A stretch of 64,000 bases of DNA from Tillandsia leiboldiana (Eukaryota; Streptophyta; Magnoliopsida; Poales; Bromeliaceae): NCBI GenBank assembly GCA_029204045.2, contig CM055075.1:23285601-23349600 (forward strand). Direction: 5' to 3'. The notes below the pieces were generated by a model that saw only the letters and a list, made by a program, of their open reading frames with translations, was not told the origin of the DNA and ran no database searches. Below, in pieces: positions 1 through 12,616 of this stretch. The translations under genes and the position numbers were made by a program. Within the stretch, counting starts at the first letter, position 1; every line of letters starts with the position of its first letter.

Positions 1-1314
1 AGTAGCATAGCATGCTAAAACATTTCTACTATGATACACCAATATCAAATAAGTAGGCCAATACATGAACATGCATGATCTCTATATCATCTAGTGTGGG
101 AATAAACAAAGCCGTCTGTCAGAGATAAGACTCTAATTCACCAAACGTGAACCATGATCAGGTATGCATCAATCCCCAAAATCTAGGCCATTCCCTGCTT
201 ACCTCTCATTCATATCAGTTGAACATTAGTTCTGCATGCTATCAATCATAGGGGGGGTGACATTCCCACAGGTATACTTACATTAACCATAACAACCCTA
301 TCATTTCCTTATACAGTTACCAATATTATGCTTACCCACCTGAAGAGCTTAATCCAAGGCAAACCTTAGGCCGGTGAAGAGCGTGGCCATTTGCCAACAA
401 CAACTGCTGAACCCGCACCCACGGTACACGTCGCGCCAGCCTCGGCCCCTAACAGCTGAAATACCCGGAAACCATCATCTCCAGTTCCAACAGGTTCAAA
501 GACACTAGCAAACCTTCCTGGGTAGAACAATAAGGTCCAAAGTTACACTTTTATTCCCAAAAATTAGCTAAACACACACGATCTGAAAATCAGTCCCAAA
601 GATGCCATTATTTCACCTGCTAAAAGTTCCCCGAAAATTCCAATAAAAATATCACTACAATCGTCGCGTCGAGACCTTCGAAACGGGTACCTGTACGTCC
701 AATTCTGAGCCCCGTAGGCCGAGTTACAAATTCCACAGTACAGGCACGCAAAAACTCACAACCACCCAACTGTAATAATCTGCACAGTAAAAGGGGAAAC
801 AGTATACCTTCGGGAAAGCCTCAGAAAAATCCCGGAAAAATATGATGGTAATCCTCGCGACGAGTATATGCAAAAAGTATATAGGCTCGTCTCGATCCGA
901 TGCTCCAGCGCTTAGATAAAATTCCGACAATGGGCTGCTGTCCAAAAACTCTACCAGCAAACAGTAGCTTAGAAATGTCTTGAAAACCGTGCCACAAATT
1001 CAGAATCCAGCAAGGTGTTCAACACAAAAGTCGAAGACGTACCTCTCGTGAATCCAACGCCATAGAAATCGTCCAAAAATACTGTCGGAGCAGCTCTGTG
1101 GACCTCACAGACTAAACAGCGACGATAACGGGCCTCCGATGAAAAATCGTCGCTCTGTGCTACGATGCAGAAGTTGTCGACGCCGCGGCTTCCAAAAATT
1201 CCGGGCCTCTGCCAGAAGATGCGAAACACGAAGATATCCAACTTTACTGAAGGGTCCAAGGGCAGGGGAGCTCGGGAAAAGGGGCAAAATGCCCAAGCAA
1301 ACAGCCTATTTATA

Positions 1315-1326
1315 GGCCCAGCCCGA
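1315..1326 (-). promoter_or_regulatory. TATA box of element A 3' LTR
   Basis: The minus strand reads CCTATAAATAGG, followed downstream by a leader. The same motif lies at 50815-50826 in the other LTR. It is placed by motif and by conserved position only. Confidence 0.6.
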
Positions 1327-1385
1327 AAACTCCAACAATTTGGACTTTTGGCCCAAATTCGGGCGCTCGGGCATTCCGGGCTTCT

Positions 1386-1412
1386 ACAGTAACGGGCCCG
1401 GCCCGTTACTGT
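1386..1412. promoter_or_regulatory. Perfect 27-bp palindrome upstream of the A LTR TATA box
   Basis: The arm ACAGTAACGGGCC is followed by one central base and the exact reverse complement arm. An identical copy is at 50896-50922. A1 carries the same structure with a paired base change (2470-2496 and 9771-9797). Confidence 0.8.
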
Positions 1413-1589
1413 GCGCGCCCGAATTTACCCAGGCCGCCACAGCCACCCGAACAACAAACAGCCAAAAGGGGCAATGGCGTTGCGCCGCGTGGCCAAAGCT
1501 GGTGCCGACACCTGGCGTCCACGCCGGGAGCCGCGGGTCAGCGCGCCCACGTCGCGCCCACGCGCGCCTGTCGGGCACGCAGCCCGAGG

Positions 1590-1594
1590 CAACC
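1590..1594. repeat. Target site duplication of A1, left copy
   Basis: CAACC lies directly before the TGTGATGACC start of A1 and is repeated at 12612-12616 directly after its end. Joining the flanks restores the sequence found uninterrupted at about 51116. Confidence 0.92.
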
Positions 1595-2469
1595 TGTGAT
1601 GACCCGGATCCTTGCAGGGCTTCTACAGTGTCACCAGCAGCTTCTGGAGGCCTATGGGGCATCTCGGCGGTGTTCGTGCGCCAATTTGGACACAAGTGCT
1701 GAACTCGGGGCTTCTAATGGATCACGTGGGTAACCGGGAGACCCCGTCGGATGTTTAGTGGTGTTTCCGCGCAATTTGGATATCAAATTTGGACTCGGCG
1801 CGAAATCCGGATCAAAAATACCTTTTCGGGAGCCTCCAGCAAATTATAGGAGTGGAATTTGGCAAAATGAACACCGTTTTTGGAATCAGCGCGCGAAAAC
1901 GGTCAAGATGGGCTATTTACTTGCTGTTTTTGAGTCGGCGGTTACTGTTCACGCCGGAACAGTGTCTCCGGCGATCGCCGGCGGCGGCCGGCGGCGGCGG
2001 GCAGCGTCGGCGGGCGGCGGCGCAGCCTCGGGCAGGCGTTTAGCGGCCGCGGGCAGGCGGCTGAGGGCGCGGGCAGGAGCGCGGTCCACTGCGGAGGTCG
2101 TGCGCCGGGGGCGGGCCACGTGGCGCTTTTCGGTTGGCCGGTGCAGCAGACGCGGTCCACGGAATTTGGTCCCGGGTGCACGGTAGACCGGGTGGAGACG
2201 TGGCATGAGGTGATTGGTTCGGTGTTGTGCTCCCGGTCCACGCAACCGGTGGATTTGGTGACCGGGGCAGGTGGCCGTACGGCGGGGCAGGTGGCCGTAC
2301 GGCCGGGGCAGTCGCGACGTGCGCGGTGCACGGTGCGACGTGCGCGGTGCACGGAGTGCGGGGCCACGTGGCGTGACGCCACGGGCTGGCGCAGGTGCGC
2401 CGGGTGCAGCGGGGCCCAGGAATCCTGTGTAGTGGGCTACGTGGCCGGCCCGCAGCGTTTCGGGCTTGA

Positions 2470-2496
2470 ACAGTAATGGGCCGGGCCCATTACTGT
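2470..2496. promoter_or_regulatory. Perfect 27-bp palindrome, A1 5' LTR
   Basis: Arms ACAGTAATGGGCC and its reverse complement surround one G. It lies 71 bp upstream of the TATA box. Relative to A, one base pair of the stem differs on both arms, so pairing is kept. Confidence 0.82.
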
Positions 2497-2567
2497 AGCC
2501 GCCCGAAAAATTTCTGGCGCCCGAAACCTGGACATAACGGGTATTTTTGCAATTGTTTCTCCAGCAC

Positions 2568-2576
2568 TATAAATAC
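2568..2576 (+). promoter_or_regulatory. TATA box, A1 5' LTR
   Basis: CTATAAATA followed by a pyrimidine-rich leader. The identical motif is at 9868-9876 in the 3' LTR. Confidence 0.65.
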
Positions 2577-5317
2577 CTGCCCGAGCCTCCTTCTTTGGTT
2601 CTTTTCTCTCTAACCGTGCATCGTCTGCCCGAGCCAACTTAAGGAGAATTGTTCACCTCTTAACCCTTGATCTTCCTGCCAAGTTCTAGGATTTTAGGAG
2701 GCTCGAATCCCGAGGTTCCCCATTTTGCGGCGCGGCGCGACGTTGCATTCCTGGGTTCTTCTTCGGCGCAGCGACAGTGTTTTAGCTCCCCTGGGCTACC
2801 CTGAGATCTTTTTGCAGTGATTCTTGCGCCGGCAGACTCCTAAGAGGTAGGACTTCATCTTTCGTTTTGGTCGCGCTTTCCCATTTCGAAGTGTTGGCAC
2901 GGATCCCGAGGCAAACAGTGACCCCTTTTTCTGTATGGATTTCCTTGACAGTCCTGAGGTATTTTGGCCATATCTTCGCGTACGAGCGTCTGACGGAAAC
3001 GAGCTTATACAACTTTTTCATCTACGGATCGCAAGGAACGCGCTCGTATTTTTCTTGGATTTTCAGGGGGATTATTTCGGGGTGAAAATTACTGTTTTCT
3101 CAGTGAACAGTGCACAGTCTTTAGCACAGATTTTTTGTTGTGATACCCCTCTTCCCGAATTTATATCTTGACTTACCGAACTCAGATTTGGGCGTGCAAG
3201 GTACCGTTGCGAAGCTATCGACGCGAGGATCGCCGTGATATTTTTCTGGGAATTTTCTGGGCACTTCCTGCAGGTGAAAATTTAGCAGTTTTGGGACAGA
3301 TATTGTTTGTGATTATAAGAGCATTAATTGGGAGCCTAAGTGTATTTAGTGGATTTTGTATTATACCAGGAGTGTTACGGGTGTGCTGAACTTGTTGGAG
3401 CAAGGGTTTGGAGTTTCTGGTATTTTCAGCTGTACGGATCCGGGCAGTTCGCACTTCAGGTGGGTGGTTGTTGCATGCCTCTACATCTGGCTTACTCACT
3501 AAGTTTATTAGAAAACCCCACTATTGAATATATTGATTGAATATCGTGCATGTTTGACGGTTATAATTGTGAGCTTATCATTTGAGATTAATTATGTGGA
3601 TATGTCATAGGTGGAATCGCTTTGGGATAATGTTACTGAAGGGACATGATTGCGGGGGCATATTTATTAGTGATAATTAACATTCTAGATTAGCACCTAG
3701 ATTTTATGAAAGTGGATTAACGGAATTAATTGCTGGGACATAATGACTTATCCATGTGCGGGTTTCATTTTGGGATTTATTATGGATCAGGAATTATTTA
3801 CATGTGTAGTTGACTGATGATTTTAGCATGATGGGTATATTTATGTGGGTATTATTAATTGTTACACATGTAAAACTGTTATTTGACATTCTCTCTCTTT
3901 CACATTTCTTGAGGACTTTTGCATGCTTATTTGGACATCTAGATAGGCCACTATTTTATTGCTACACTATCATATTGGGATTTGACTTAGGAGAAACCAT
4001 GATTGCTTCTTTCTCCTTCTTATTTAGACTTTTGAGTCATGTTGCTCGGGTTCGAGCAGGGGTTTGGGATAGTGTAGCCGGGACCTGAGGGTCAGAGATA
4101 GGGTGTACTTGATGTTAGATTGTGGGTTATTGCGGCAACCACGGACAGTAGGCGGTTGACCGGACCTTGATTATTTTACCCAATTGCGGGTTGTGGGTTA
4201 TTGCGGTGACCGCAGACTTTGGGCGGTTGATCGGATGTTTACTATTGCATCAGATTGGGTATCAGTTTTCTCTAGTGGATGGTGTTTCCCACTTATTGAG
4301 TGCTATTGCTTCAGATCGGGGTTTCATTAGTGGATGGAGTTTCCCACTTTGATCATAGTCTTGATCCAGTCCTGCTATATTGAGATACTTGACAGAGATA
4401 CTTGTGATATTGGTTACAGAGATGCTTGATACAGAGATACTTTACTCGTGTGGGTCGCACCCCTCGAGTGCCACTCCGGAGTAGGCTTTACACCGTGCCG
4501 AGCGCCGGGCACCATGGTTAGTTCTGAGTTCTTGAGTTCGACAGCAAAGCAGGCAGTACCAGTTTTTACTGGTGACACTAGATTGGGTCTATTTAGCCAG
4601 ATATTGTTTCCTGATGCATTCATACCGTCATTTCCTTCGGTATTGCATTTAAAGGCATACTTGTTGTGGTTTCCCTTTATTCAGCAGTTCCGTTCATAGC
4701 TTTACCACTTACCTCTTCTCTTGCCTCTGGTAGACTTAGTGGGTACGCCGGAGCTTGAGGCTTTACCCATAGGGGGAGGCTACTGGTTTACTAGTGGTTC
4801 TCACCCCCATTGTTGTTTCCCTTTCTTTCCCCCCTGTTTTGCAGAGTCCTCTTTGCGAGTTGCTGATCTTCGGTCGTTGTCCGAGGCGAGGGAGTCACGA
4901 GCTAGATCTTTACCACCCGAGGAGTGTAGCTGTATTCCCTGGTTGGAGATTCCTGGTAGCTGATGGCTGGTTTTTACTGTTTTATATGATTAGAGAGATA
5001 TTTTGTATTTGGAGGGACTGATGTTGAGACTGATGTACTATAGTTTTAGTTTATCTCCTTTTATAGTTGAGAGATGTTGTACTGAGGACATTGTATGATG
5101 ATTATTTGTATTTGAGGAGATGGATATTGTACTGTGTTTCATGTTGTATAGTGATGGGATTTTATTTTTCAGCATTTTATTTCAGCTCTGATATTTGTGT
5201 AGCTATAGTACTATCTTTTGCAGGTTAGACGCTTCGCCTATGCGGGTTTTAGCATAGGTGGCGGATCTGTTGGCGAGCCCGGGTCGCAGTTTCGACCCCG
5301 GGGCGTGACAGATTAGG

Positions 5318-5331
5318 TGGTATCAGAGCTT
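5318..5331 (+). other. Primer binding site of A1
   Basis: TGGTATCAGAGCTT lies seven bases after the LTR end. TGGTATCAGAG is the usual plant site complementary to initiator tRNA-Met. Confidence 0.85.
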
Positions 5332-7129
5332 AGGGATAGGTCAGTGGGGACTGTAGAAACCCTAGGCTTATGGTTGGACCCTAGGATGACTTCGTGAGAG
5401 TCGTGATTTTAGCGGGAGTCCTGATTGAGTTTTATACCTCTCCCGAGTGATGGGATGGGTGATTGGCATGTTTATTCTCCTAAGCAATTATGTTGGCTGC
5501 AGACAACATAATGCTGCGGAACGGTTGACATGCTTTAGACTCTCGCCGGATTGGGTCGAGTTTTGTTTTGTGCTGTGGTGCAGTTGGTCGTGGTGAGCGG
5601 TGTCTCCCCGACGCGTTGTGCGGATTGGTGTGCACTCGTCACAGCAGTGGAGCTTGAGCGGATTGTTTTGGGGCCGGATACCCGGATCGAGGTTTGAGAG
5701 CTTCAGGCTCGATGGCAGGATTGTCTGAGGTATATCAGCGGCAGAGTGAGCCGCTAGTCTGGGTGACACAGTTGTCGGAGCAGTGGGCAGCCCGACAGTG
5801 CTTTTCTTCTGTGGCCACCTGGTTGTTGTATTCTCGGCGGTAGTGATTTCTGAGGCGCTGATGGAGCGAGTGGCCCCCTCCGTGCCAATGTGAGTGCCGA
5901 GGCACCGAGGTGGGGTGGATAGCTGACAGTTGATGAGTTGTGGGACATCATTGATCGATAGAGCCAGTTTTGGCAGATGAACGACCCCGATTCATGGATT
6001 TGAGTTGGAGCCTTGGGAGGCAAAATCGTGGTTGGTGGCGATGGAGTGATCAAGTGAGGGTCTCCCTGTGCTAGAGAGTTGAGGCAGATGTTGAACTGCG
6101 CGCTCCAAGTTTCGAGGGACGAGGCGCATAGGATATGTGTGACTGGGAGTGGATTGCGCCAAGATACCCTTTTTGTTTATCTGATCCCTCTGTTTGGATT
6201 TTGGATTTTGGATTTTGGATGCCACGATGGTGTAGGCATTGTGTATGGAGCGTACTGTTGCAGTTCCTTTGGATAGAGGCGCCTGGCGCTAAGGGTTGGG
6301 GGACAGATCGGCTGGCAGAGGCACTTTCGTGTTCCTTTCTTGAATGGTGGACATCCTTGTGGACGGATTTTGTAGAGCTTACCCGAAGGAAGGTTACCCT
6401 TTGTGATTATTAACCTGCATGTTTGGGGTACAATAGATGTGCTTGAGGGGTGAGCTGAGTAAGGAGGATTGAATGAGGAATTGCATGAATTAGTTGTGTT
6501 GTCTTATGACGATTGCAATAATGGATTTTCTGAGATGTCAGAGGTCAGGTGGACCCCGGTGGCAGCATCAGCATCGTTATCAGAGTGGCGCAGCGGTAGC
6601 GTGGATTTGTTGTCTGCGAAGGGCTTTATTCCTTGCCTCAGTGTGAGCAAAGACGGAGAATTGTACTCCTTTTTGTGGATAGCCTTGATTTTCAGGCAGA
6701 TTAAGTGACGACCATCTACATTGAGCGGTTGAGACTGTGCTGCCTGGGTGGAGGGCACCAAGGCAGTGGATCGGGTCGTCGCAGGTGTGATTTCATCACA
6801 GCAGTCGAAGTTAGAGCAGGTTGCATTCTTGCATGGATTAGAGGTAGATTTGTTACCACATGCACTAGAGGTATAGGTTCCTATTGGGGGGTGCATGTGG
6901 GGGAGGCTTGTGGATCATGTCCAGTGCAGTTGAGACCTCGAGGGGTATCGGCAGACTTAGTGGTATTTGTACCTGGTCAGTGTTGACCCAGTGCGTGGGA
7001 CTGGTTGGCACAATGCCACATGGTGTATGACTGCGGAGAGAGAAGGTTATGATCTTCTGCAAGCAGGCCTTAGATACTTGTTTATTGATGCAGTCAACGC
7101 ACACAGATTTCAGCGACAATGCGAGAGGT

Positions 7130-7345
7130 GCCTGCGGCGGTACCGGGACGCAAGGATATTCCTGTTATCGAGAGATCCCGGGTGTGATCCCACCTGAGCT
7201 GTTGATGATGCCGCTGATTAGGGAGATTGAGATTGCGGTTGACGTGGTTCTGGAAACCACGCCAACTCCGTTAGCACCTCATTGGATATCACCTGTAGAG
7301 CTGAGAGAGAAGATGGCACAGTTACAAGATCTGATGGATCGAGGG
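7130..7345 (+). pseudogene. Reverse transcriptase N-terminal remnant (A1)
   Basis: The frame covering about 7190-7345 reads REIEIAVDVVLETTPTPLAP, then PVELREKMAQLQDLMDRGSV. This corresponds to the conserved plant gypsy stretch before RT ('...E.PP.RE.EF.ID..PGT.PI...PYRM.P.EL.ELK.QL..LLDKGFI'). Upstream the reading shifts frame. The catalytic RT core does not follow. Confidence 0.7.
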
Positions 7346-7733
7346 TCTGTTACACACGACAGTGAGGGTCCTTGTGTGGTATGACCGCAGGCAAGTTTGG
7401 ATTGTATTTAGGACCTTTTGATGGAGTTATACTCCGGCAGTTGTCGCTATTGATGCATGTATCTTTTGGGATCTTACGGCTGAGTATTTCGCCAAGATGG
7501 TGTGCGGGACCCGGTAGGGGCAGTATGAATGCAGTGAGGACAATGGAATAACTAAGGCCCTGTCGTCTTAGGATTTGAGGAATTGTGTGTTCCAGCTGCA
7601 CTTGGAAGAACTATTGGAGGTATTCTTCTGAGATATTTTGAGTTTACCCCATCTCTGTATGGTTTAGAGCTGGTGGAGTACTTGTAGATGGTGTAACAAG
7701 GTATGTGAGGAAGAAGCTGTATGCCAAGTTGTT

Positions 7734-8096
7734 GTGGTGCAAGTTTTAGCTTCGGGAGCATATCTTCTTGGATCACTTAGTCTAGCCATAAGAGGCGATG
7801 GTGGAAATCCGGCCAAAATGGATGCTATGCGAGAATGGCTGAGACCGGCAGTTATTTGTTGTGGGGAGGAGCTTGTGAGCCGGATAGTGCGAGCAGAGCT
7901 TGACGAATTGGTGATGAGATTGATACCAGCCCTGATTTCAGCATCGCCAGTGTTGGGAGATGGATTTGTGATATACAGTGATGCCTCCCATAGTAGCTAT
8001 AAAGTTACAGTTGGATTTGTGGCATGCATCCAATATCACCCTGATAGGGCCACTGTGGTGGCGGATACCCGGAGCAGGAGAGCTATATGGGGTTGA
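7734..8096 (+). pseudogene. RNase H remnant (A1)
   Basis: A 120-codon frame ends with FVIYSDASHSS, matching the RNase H start of gypsy pol, and QYHPDRATVVADTRSRRA, matching its end (QYHPGKANVVADALSRR). About 100 residues that normally separate these motifs are missing, so this is an internally deleted RNase H. The equivalent region of element A lies around 27700-28010 on the minus strand. Confidence 0.72.
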
Positions 8097-8664
8097 GTTT
8101 GTTGACTCCGCAGCTGGCGCTGTGTGGACTGTCGAGGCAAACGTGACGTATGGTGGTGTCACTGAGGACTCTTCGGATGGTAGACCGCGGCTGAATGGTT
8201 CGCTCGGATGGTCAAGATTTGGGAGCGACCGGGTGAGGACATCCCTCCTGGTTAGGGCTCCTTTCCTTTCGGAGTTGCCTAGCATGTCACTGGTTTGGAA
8301 GTTGAGGACACAACTCTCGAAATTTGATGAAGTGATCGTCTGGAACAGGTACCCTTTTTCGAGCCTGAAGGACTGGATTTACCAGCTGCAAGGGTACTGG
8401 ATCTTCTCGAGGATTGATTTGTGATCTGGTTCTTCCAACTGCTTATAGTTGTGTGCTGATGCCGAGAGTTGGGGAGGTGTTTCTACACCCTGATGGTTTT
8501 TGGATTAGAGATCAGAGTTTACGTGATCAGTGGGAGGACTTATATTGGATACCTCGGGAGTACAGAGGTATTCGGATCGAGCTTGTGTGCCGATGGACTT
8601 GTGGTTGGATTATCTGAGGCCCTGGGAGGAGCGGAGGCTTGAATCGATGCAGATTACTTGGTAG

Positions 8665-8800
8665 CCCGAGCGGTTAGCCCAGCTGTACTTGGTTGAGTTG
8701 GTACGGTTTTTCTGGAGTGCCCGCCTTTATTTTGTTCTAGTTAGAGACCCGAGGACCGCATCGCGTCTCTGGAGAAGGTATTTGGCAGCCTTGGGAGCTT
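8665..8800 (+). pseudogene. Integrase core remnant (A1)
   Basis: Read in one frame, about 8683-8795 gives LYLVELVRFF, then LVRDPRTASRLWRRYLAALG. This resembles the integrase core 'TYI.EIVRLHGVP.SI.SDRD.RFTS.FW..L..ALG' around the second catalytic Asp. No glutamate region or C-terminal domain follows; the text runs straight to the polypurine tract. Confidence 0.6.
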
Positions 8801-8891
8801 GAGTGGTGGATGATTGGATATTTACCCCCCTTTATTTGGTTGAGATTCCGTGTTGAGGAACGACTTTAGTTTCGAGGACGAAACTTTCTTT

Positions 8892-8904
8892 TAGTGGGGG
8901 AGGA
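8892..8904 (+). other. Polypurine tract of A1
   Basis: TAGTGGGGGAGGA directly before the 3' LTR primes plus-strand synthesis. The same motif in reverse lies at 13235-13247 for element A. Confidence 0.8.
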
Positions 8905-11900
8905 TGTGATGACCCGGATCCTTGCATGGCTTCTACAGTGTCACCAGAAGCTTCTGGAGGCCTATGGGGCATCTCGGCGGTGTTCGTGCGCCAATTTGGA
9001 CACAAGTGCTGAACTCGGGGCTTCTAATGGATCACGTGGGTAACCGGGAGACCCCGTCGGATGTTTAGTGGTGTTTCCGCGCAATTTGGATATCAAATTT
9101 GGACTCGGCGCGAAATTCGGATCAAAAATACCTTTCCGGGAGCCTCCGGCAAATTATAGCAGTGGAATTTGGCAAAATGGACACCGTTTTTGGAATCAGC
9201 GCGCGAAAACGGTCAAGATGGGCTATTTACTTGCTGTTTTTGAGTCGGCGGTTACTGTTCACGCCGGAACAGTGTCTCCGGCGATCGCCGGCGGCGGCGG
9301 GCAGCGTCGGCGGGCGGCGGCGCAGCCTCGGGCAGGCGTTTAGCGGCCGCGGGCAGGCGGCTGAGGGCGCGGGCAGGAGCGCGGTCCACCGCGGAGGTCG
9401 TGCGCCGGGGGCGGGCCACGTGGCGCTTTTCGGTTGGCCGGTGCAGCAGACGCGGTCCACGGAATTTGGTCCCGGGTGCACGGTAGACCGGGTGGACACG
9501 TGGCATGAGGTGATTGGTTCGGTGTTGTGCTCCCGGTCCACGCAACCGGTGGAGTTGGTGACCGGGGCAGGTGGCCGTCCGGCGGGGCAGGTGGCCGTAC
9601 GGCCGGGGCAGTCGCGACGTGCGCGGTGCACGCTGCGACGTGCGCGGTGCACGGAGTGCCGGGGCCACGTGGCGCGACGCCACTGGCTAGCGCAGGTGCG
9701 CCGGGTGCAGCGGGGCCCAGGAATCCTGTGTAGTGGGCTACGTGGCCGGCCCGCAGCGTTTCGGGCTTGAACAGTAATGGGCCGGGCCCATTACTGTAGC
9801 CGCCCGAAAAATTTCTGGCGCCCGAAACCTGGACATAACGGGTATTTTTGCAATTGGTTCTCCAGCACTATAAATACCTGCCCGAGCCTCCTTCTTTGGT
9901 TCTTTTCTCTCTAACCGTGCATCGTCTGCCCGAGCCAACTTAAGGAGAATTGTTCACCTATTAACCCTTGATCTTCCTGCCAAGTTCTAGGATTTTAGGA
10001 GGCTCGAATCCCGAGGTTCCCCATTTTACGGCGCGGCGCGACGTTGCATTCCTGGGTTCTTCTTCGGCGCAGCGACAGTGTTTTAGCTCCCCTGGGCTAC
10101 CCTGAGATCTTTTTGTAGTGATTCTTGCGCCGGCAGACTCCTAAGAGGTAGTACTTCATCTTTCGTTTTGGTCGTGCTTTCCCGTTTCAAAGTGTTGGCA
10201 CGGATCCCGAGGCAAACAGTGACCCCTTTTTCTGTATGGATTTCCTTGACAGTCCTGAGGTATTTTGGCCATATCTTCGCGTACGAGTGTCTGACGGAAA
10301 CGAGCTTATACAACTTTTTCATCTACGGATCGCAAGGAACGCGCTCGTATTTTTCTTGGATTTTCTGGGGGATTATTTCGGGGTGAAAATTACTGTTTTC
10401 TCAGTGAACAGTGCACAGTCTTTAGCACAGATTTTTTGTTGTGATACCCCTCTTCCCGAATTTATATCTTGACTTACCGAACTCAGATTTGGGCGTGCAA
10501 GGTACCGTTGCGAAGCTATCGACGCGAGGATCGCCGTGATATTTTTCTGGGAATTTTCTGGGCACTTTCTGTAGGTGAAAATTTAGCAGTTTTGGGACAG
10601 ATATTGTTTGTGATTATAAGAGCATTAATTGGGAGCCTAAGTGTATTTAGTGGATTTTGTATTGTACCAGGAGTGTTACGGGTGTGCTGAACTTGTTGGA
10701 GCAAGGGTTTGGAGTTTCTGGTATTTCCAGCTGTACGGATCCGGACAGTTCGCACTTCAGGTGGGTGGTTGTTGCATGCCTCTACATCTGGCTTACTCAC
10801 TAAGTTTATTAGAAAACCCCACTATTAAATATATTGATTGAATATCGTGCATGTTTGACGGTTATAATTGTGAGCTTATCATTTGAGATTAATTATGTGG
10901 ATATGTCATAGGTGGAATCGCTTTGGGATAATGTTACTGAAGGGACATGATTGCGGGGGCATATTTATTAGTGATAATTAACATGCTAGATTAGCACCTA
11001 GATTTTATGAAAGTGGATTAAAGGAATTAATTGCTGGGACATAATGACTTATCCATGTGCGGGTTTCATTTTGGGATTTATTATGGATCAGGAATTATTT
11101 ACATGTGTAGTTGACTGATGATTTTAGCATGATGGGTATATTTATGTGGGTATTATTAATTGTTACACATGTAAAACTGTTATTTGACATTCTCTCTCTT
11201 TCACATTTCTTGAGGACTTTTGCATGCTTATTTGGACATCTAGATAGGCCACTATTTTATTGCTACACTATCATATTGGGATTTGACTTAGGAGAAACCA
11301 TGATTGCTTCTTTCTCCTTCTTATTTAGACTTTTGAGTCATGTTGCTCGGGTTCGAGCAGGGGTTTGGGATAGTGTAGCCGGGACCTGAGGGTCAGAGAT
11401 AGGGTGTACTTGATGTTGGATTGTGGGTTATTGCGGCAACCGCGGACAGTAGGCGGCTGACCGGACCTTGATTATTTTACCCAATTGCGGGTTGTGGGTT
11501 ATTGCGGTGACCGCGGACTTTGGGCGGTTGATCGGATGTTTACTATTGCATCAGATTGGGTATCGGTTTTCTCTAGTGGATGGTGTTTTCCACTTATTGA
11601 GTGCTATTGCTTCAGATCGGGGTTTCATTAGTGGATGGAGTTTCCCACTTTTATCATAGTCTTGATCCAGCCCTGCTATATTGAGATACTTGACAGAGAT
11701 AATTGTGATATTGGTTACAGAGATGCTTGATACAGAGATACTTTACTCGTGTGGGTCGCTCCCCTCGAGTGCCACTCCGGAGTAGGCTTTACACCGTGCC
11801 GAGCGCCGGGCACCATGGTTAGTTCTGAGTTCTTGAGTTCGACAGCAAAGCAGGCAGTATTAGTTTTTACTGGTGACACTAGATTGGGTCTATTTAGCCA

Positions 11901-12611
11901 GATATTGTTTCCTGATGCATTCATACCATCATTTCCTTCGGTATTGCATTTAAAGGCATACTTGTTGTGGTTTCCCTTTATTCAGCAGTTCCGTTCATAG
12001 CTTTACCACTTACCTCTTCTCTTGCCTCTGGTAGACTTAGTGGGTACGCCGGAGCTTGAGGCTTTACCCACAGGGGGAGGCTACTGGTTTACTAGTGGTT
12101 CTCACCCCCATTGTTGTTTCCCTTTCTTTCCCCCCTGTTTTGCAGAGTCCTCTTTGGGAGTTGCTGATCTTCGGTCGTTGTCCAAGGCGAGGGAGTCACG
12201 AGCTAGATCTTTACCACCCGAGGAGTGTAGCTGTATTCCCTGGTTGGAGATTCCTGGTAGCTGATGGCTGGTTTTTACTGTTTTATATGATTAGAGAGAT
12301 ATTTTGTATTTGGAGGGACTGATGTTGAGACTGATGTACTATAGTTTTAGTTTATCTCCTTTTATAGTTGAGAGATGTTGTACTGAGGACATTGTATGAT
12401 GATTATCTGTATTTGAGGAGATGGATATTGTACTGTGTTTCATGTTGTATAGTGATGGGATTTTATTTTTCAGCATTTTATTTCAGCTCTGATATTTGTG
12501 TAGCTATAGTACTATCTTTTGCAGGTTAGACGCTTCGCCTATGCGGGTTTTAGCATAGGTGGCGGATCTGTTGGCGAGCCCGGGTCGCAGTTTCGACCCC
12601 GGGGCGTGACA
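8905..12611 (+). repeat. A1 3' LTR
   Basis: It is 3707 bp, the partner of 1595-5310, with scattered single-base differences and few short indels, for example near 1990-2000 against 9290-9300. It has the same palindrome (9771-9797) and TATA box (9868-9876). Confidence 0.92.
9771..9797. promoter_or_regulatory. Perfect 27-bp palindrome, A1 3' LTR
   Basis: Identical to 2470-2496. It lies 70 bp upstream of the TATA box at 9868-9876. Confidence 0.82.
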
Positions 12612-12616
12612 CAACC
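12612..12616. repeat. Target site duplication of A1, right copy
   Basis: CAACC, matching 1590-1594. Confidence 0.92.

Larger units (their letters stand above)
1..1594 (-). mobile_element. 3' LTR of element A, distal part (truncated by the window edge)
   Basis: This segment matches about 49506-51119 closely. On the minus strand it holds a TATA box in 1315-1326 and, 60 bp upstream, a perfect 27-bp palindrome (1386-1412). Several open frames in the GC-rich part (about 1380-1700) are not conserved as protein and are treated as non-coding LTR sequence. The LTR is interrupted at 1594/12612 by A1. Confidence 0.8.
1595..5310 (+). repeat. A1 5' LTR
   Basis: It is 3716 bp and nearly identical to 8905-12611. 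In order it holds a GC-rich upstream region with CACGTG boxes (2117, 2365), the 27-bp palindrome at 2470-2496, a TATA box at 2568-2576, a long AT-rich body of about 2.5 kb, and a 3' end shared with A and A2. Open frames within it, such as those at 2867-3540 and 4448-5021, recur in the other LTR only because the LTR is duplicated. They match no protein family that I recognise. Confidence 0.92.
5332..8891 (+). pseudogene. A1 interior: decayed gag-pol
   Basis: No frame longer than about 150 codons survives. Recognisable fragments are listed separately: the start of RT (about 7130-7345), RNase H (about 7930-8090) and integrase (about 8665-8800). Before 7000 only faint gag or protease-like traces can be seen. 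The order of the fragments is that of Ty3-gypsy pol (RT, RNase H, integrase), but the spacing is far too short for a full pol, so large parts are deleted as well as mutated. Confidence 0.7.
1595..12611 (+). mobile_element. Element A1: gypsy-like LTR retrotransposon with LTRs of 3.7 kb and a decayed interior
   Basis: Two direct repeats of about 3.7 kb (1595-5310 and 8905-12611) begin TGTGATGACCC and end GGGGCGTGACA. They enclose only about 3.6 kb. A tRNA-Met type primer site (5318-5331) and a polypurine tract (8892-8904) sit where expected, and the insertion is flanked by CAACC. The interior keeps only scattered, stop-ridden traces of reverse transcriptase, RNase H and integrase, so the element cannot have moved by its own enzymes in this state. 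The LTRs together are longer than the interior, as in LARD-like derivatives. It belongs to the same broad family as A and A2 (shared LTR ends, GC-rich promoter, palindrome) but is a distinct subfamily. Confidence 0.9.

Noticed and set aside
9099..9770. 223-codon frame in the A1 3' LTR
   Set aside because: It is broken in the partner LTR by small indels and has a low-complexity GC-rich product.
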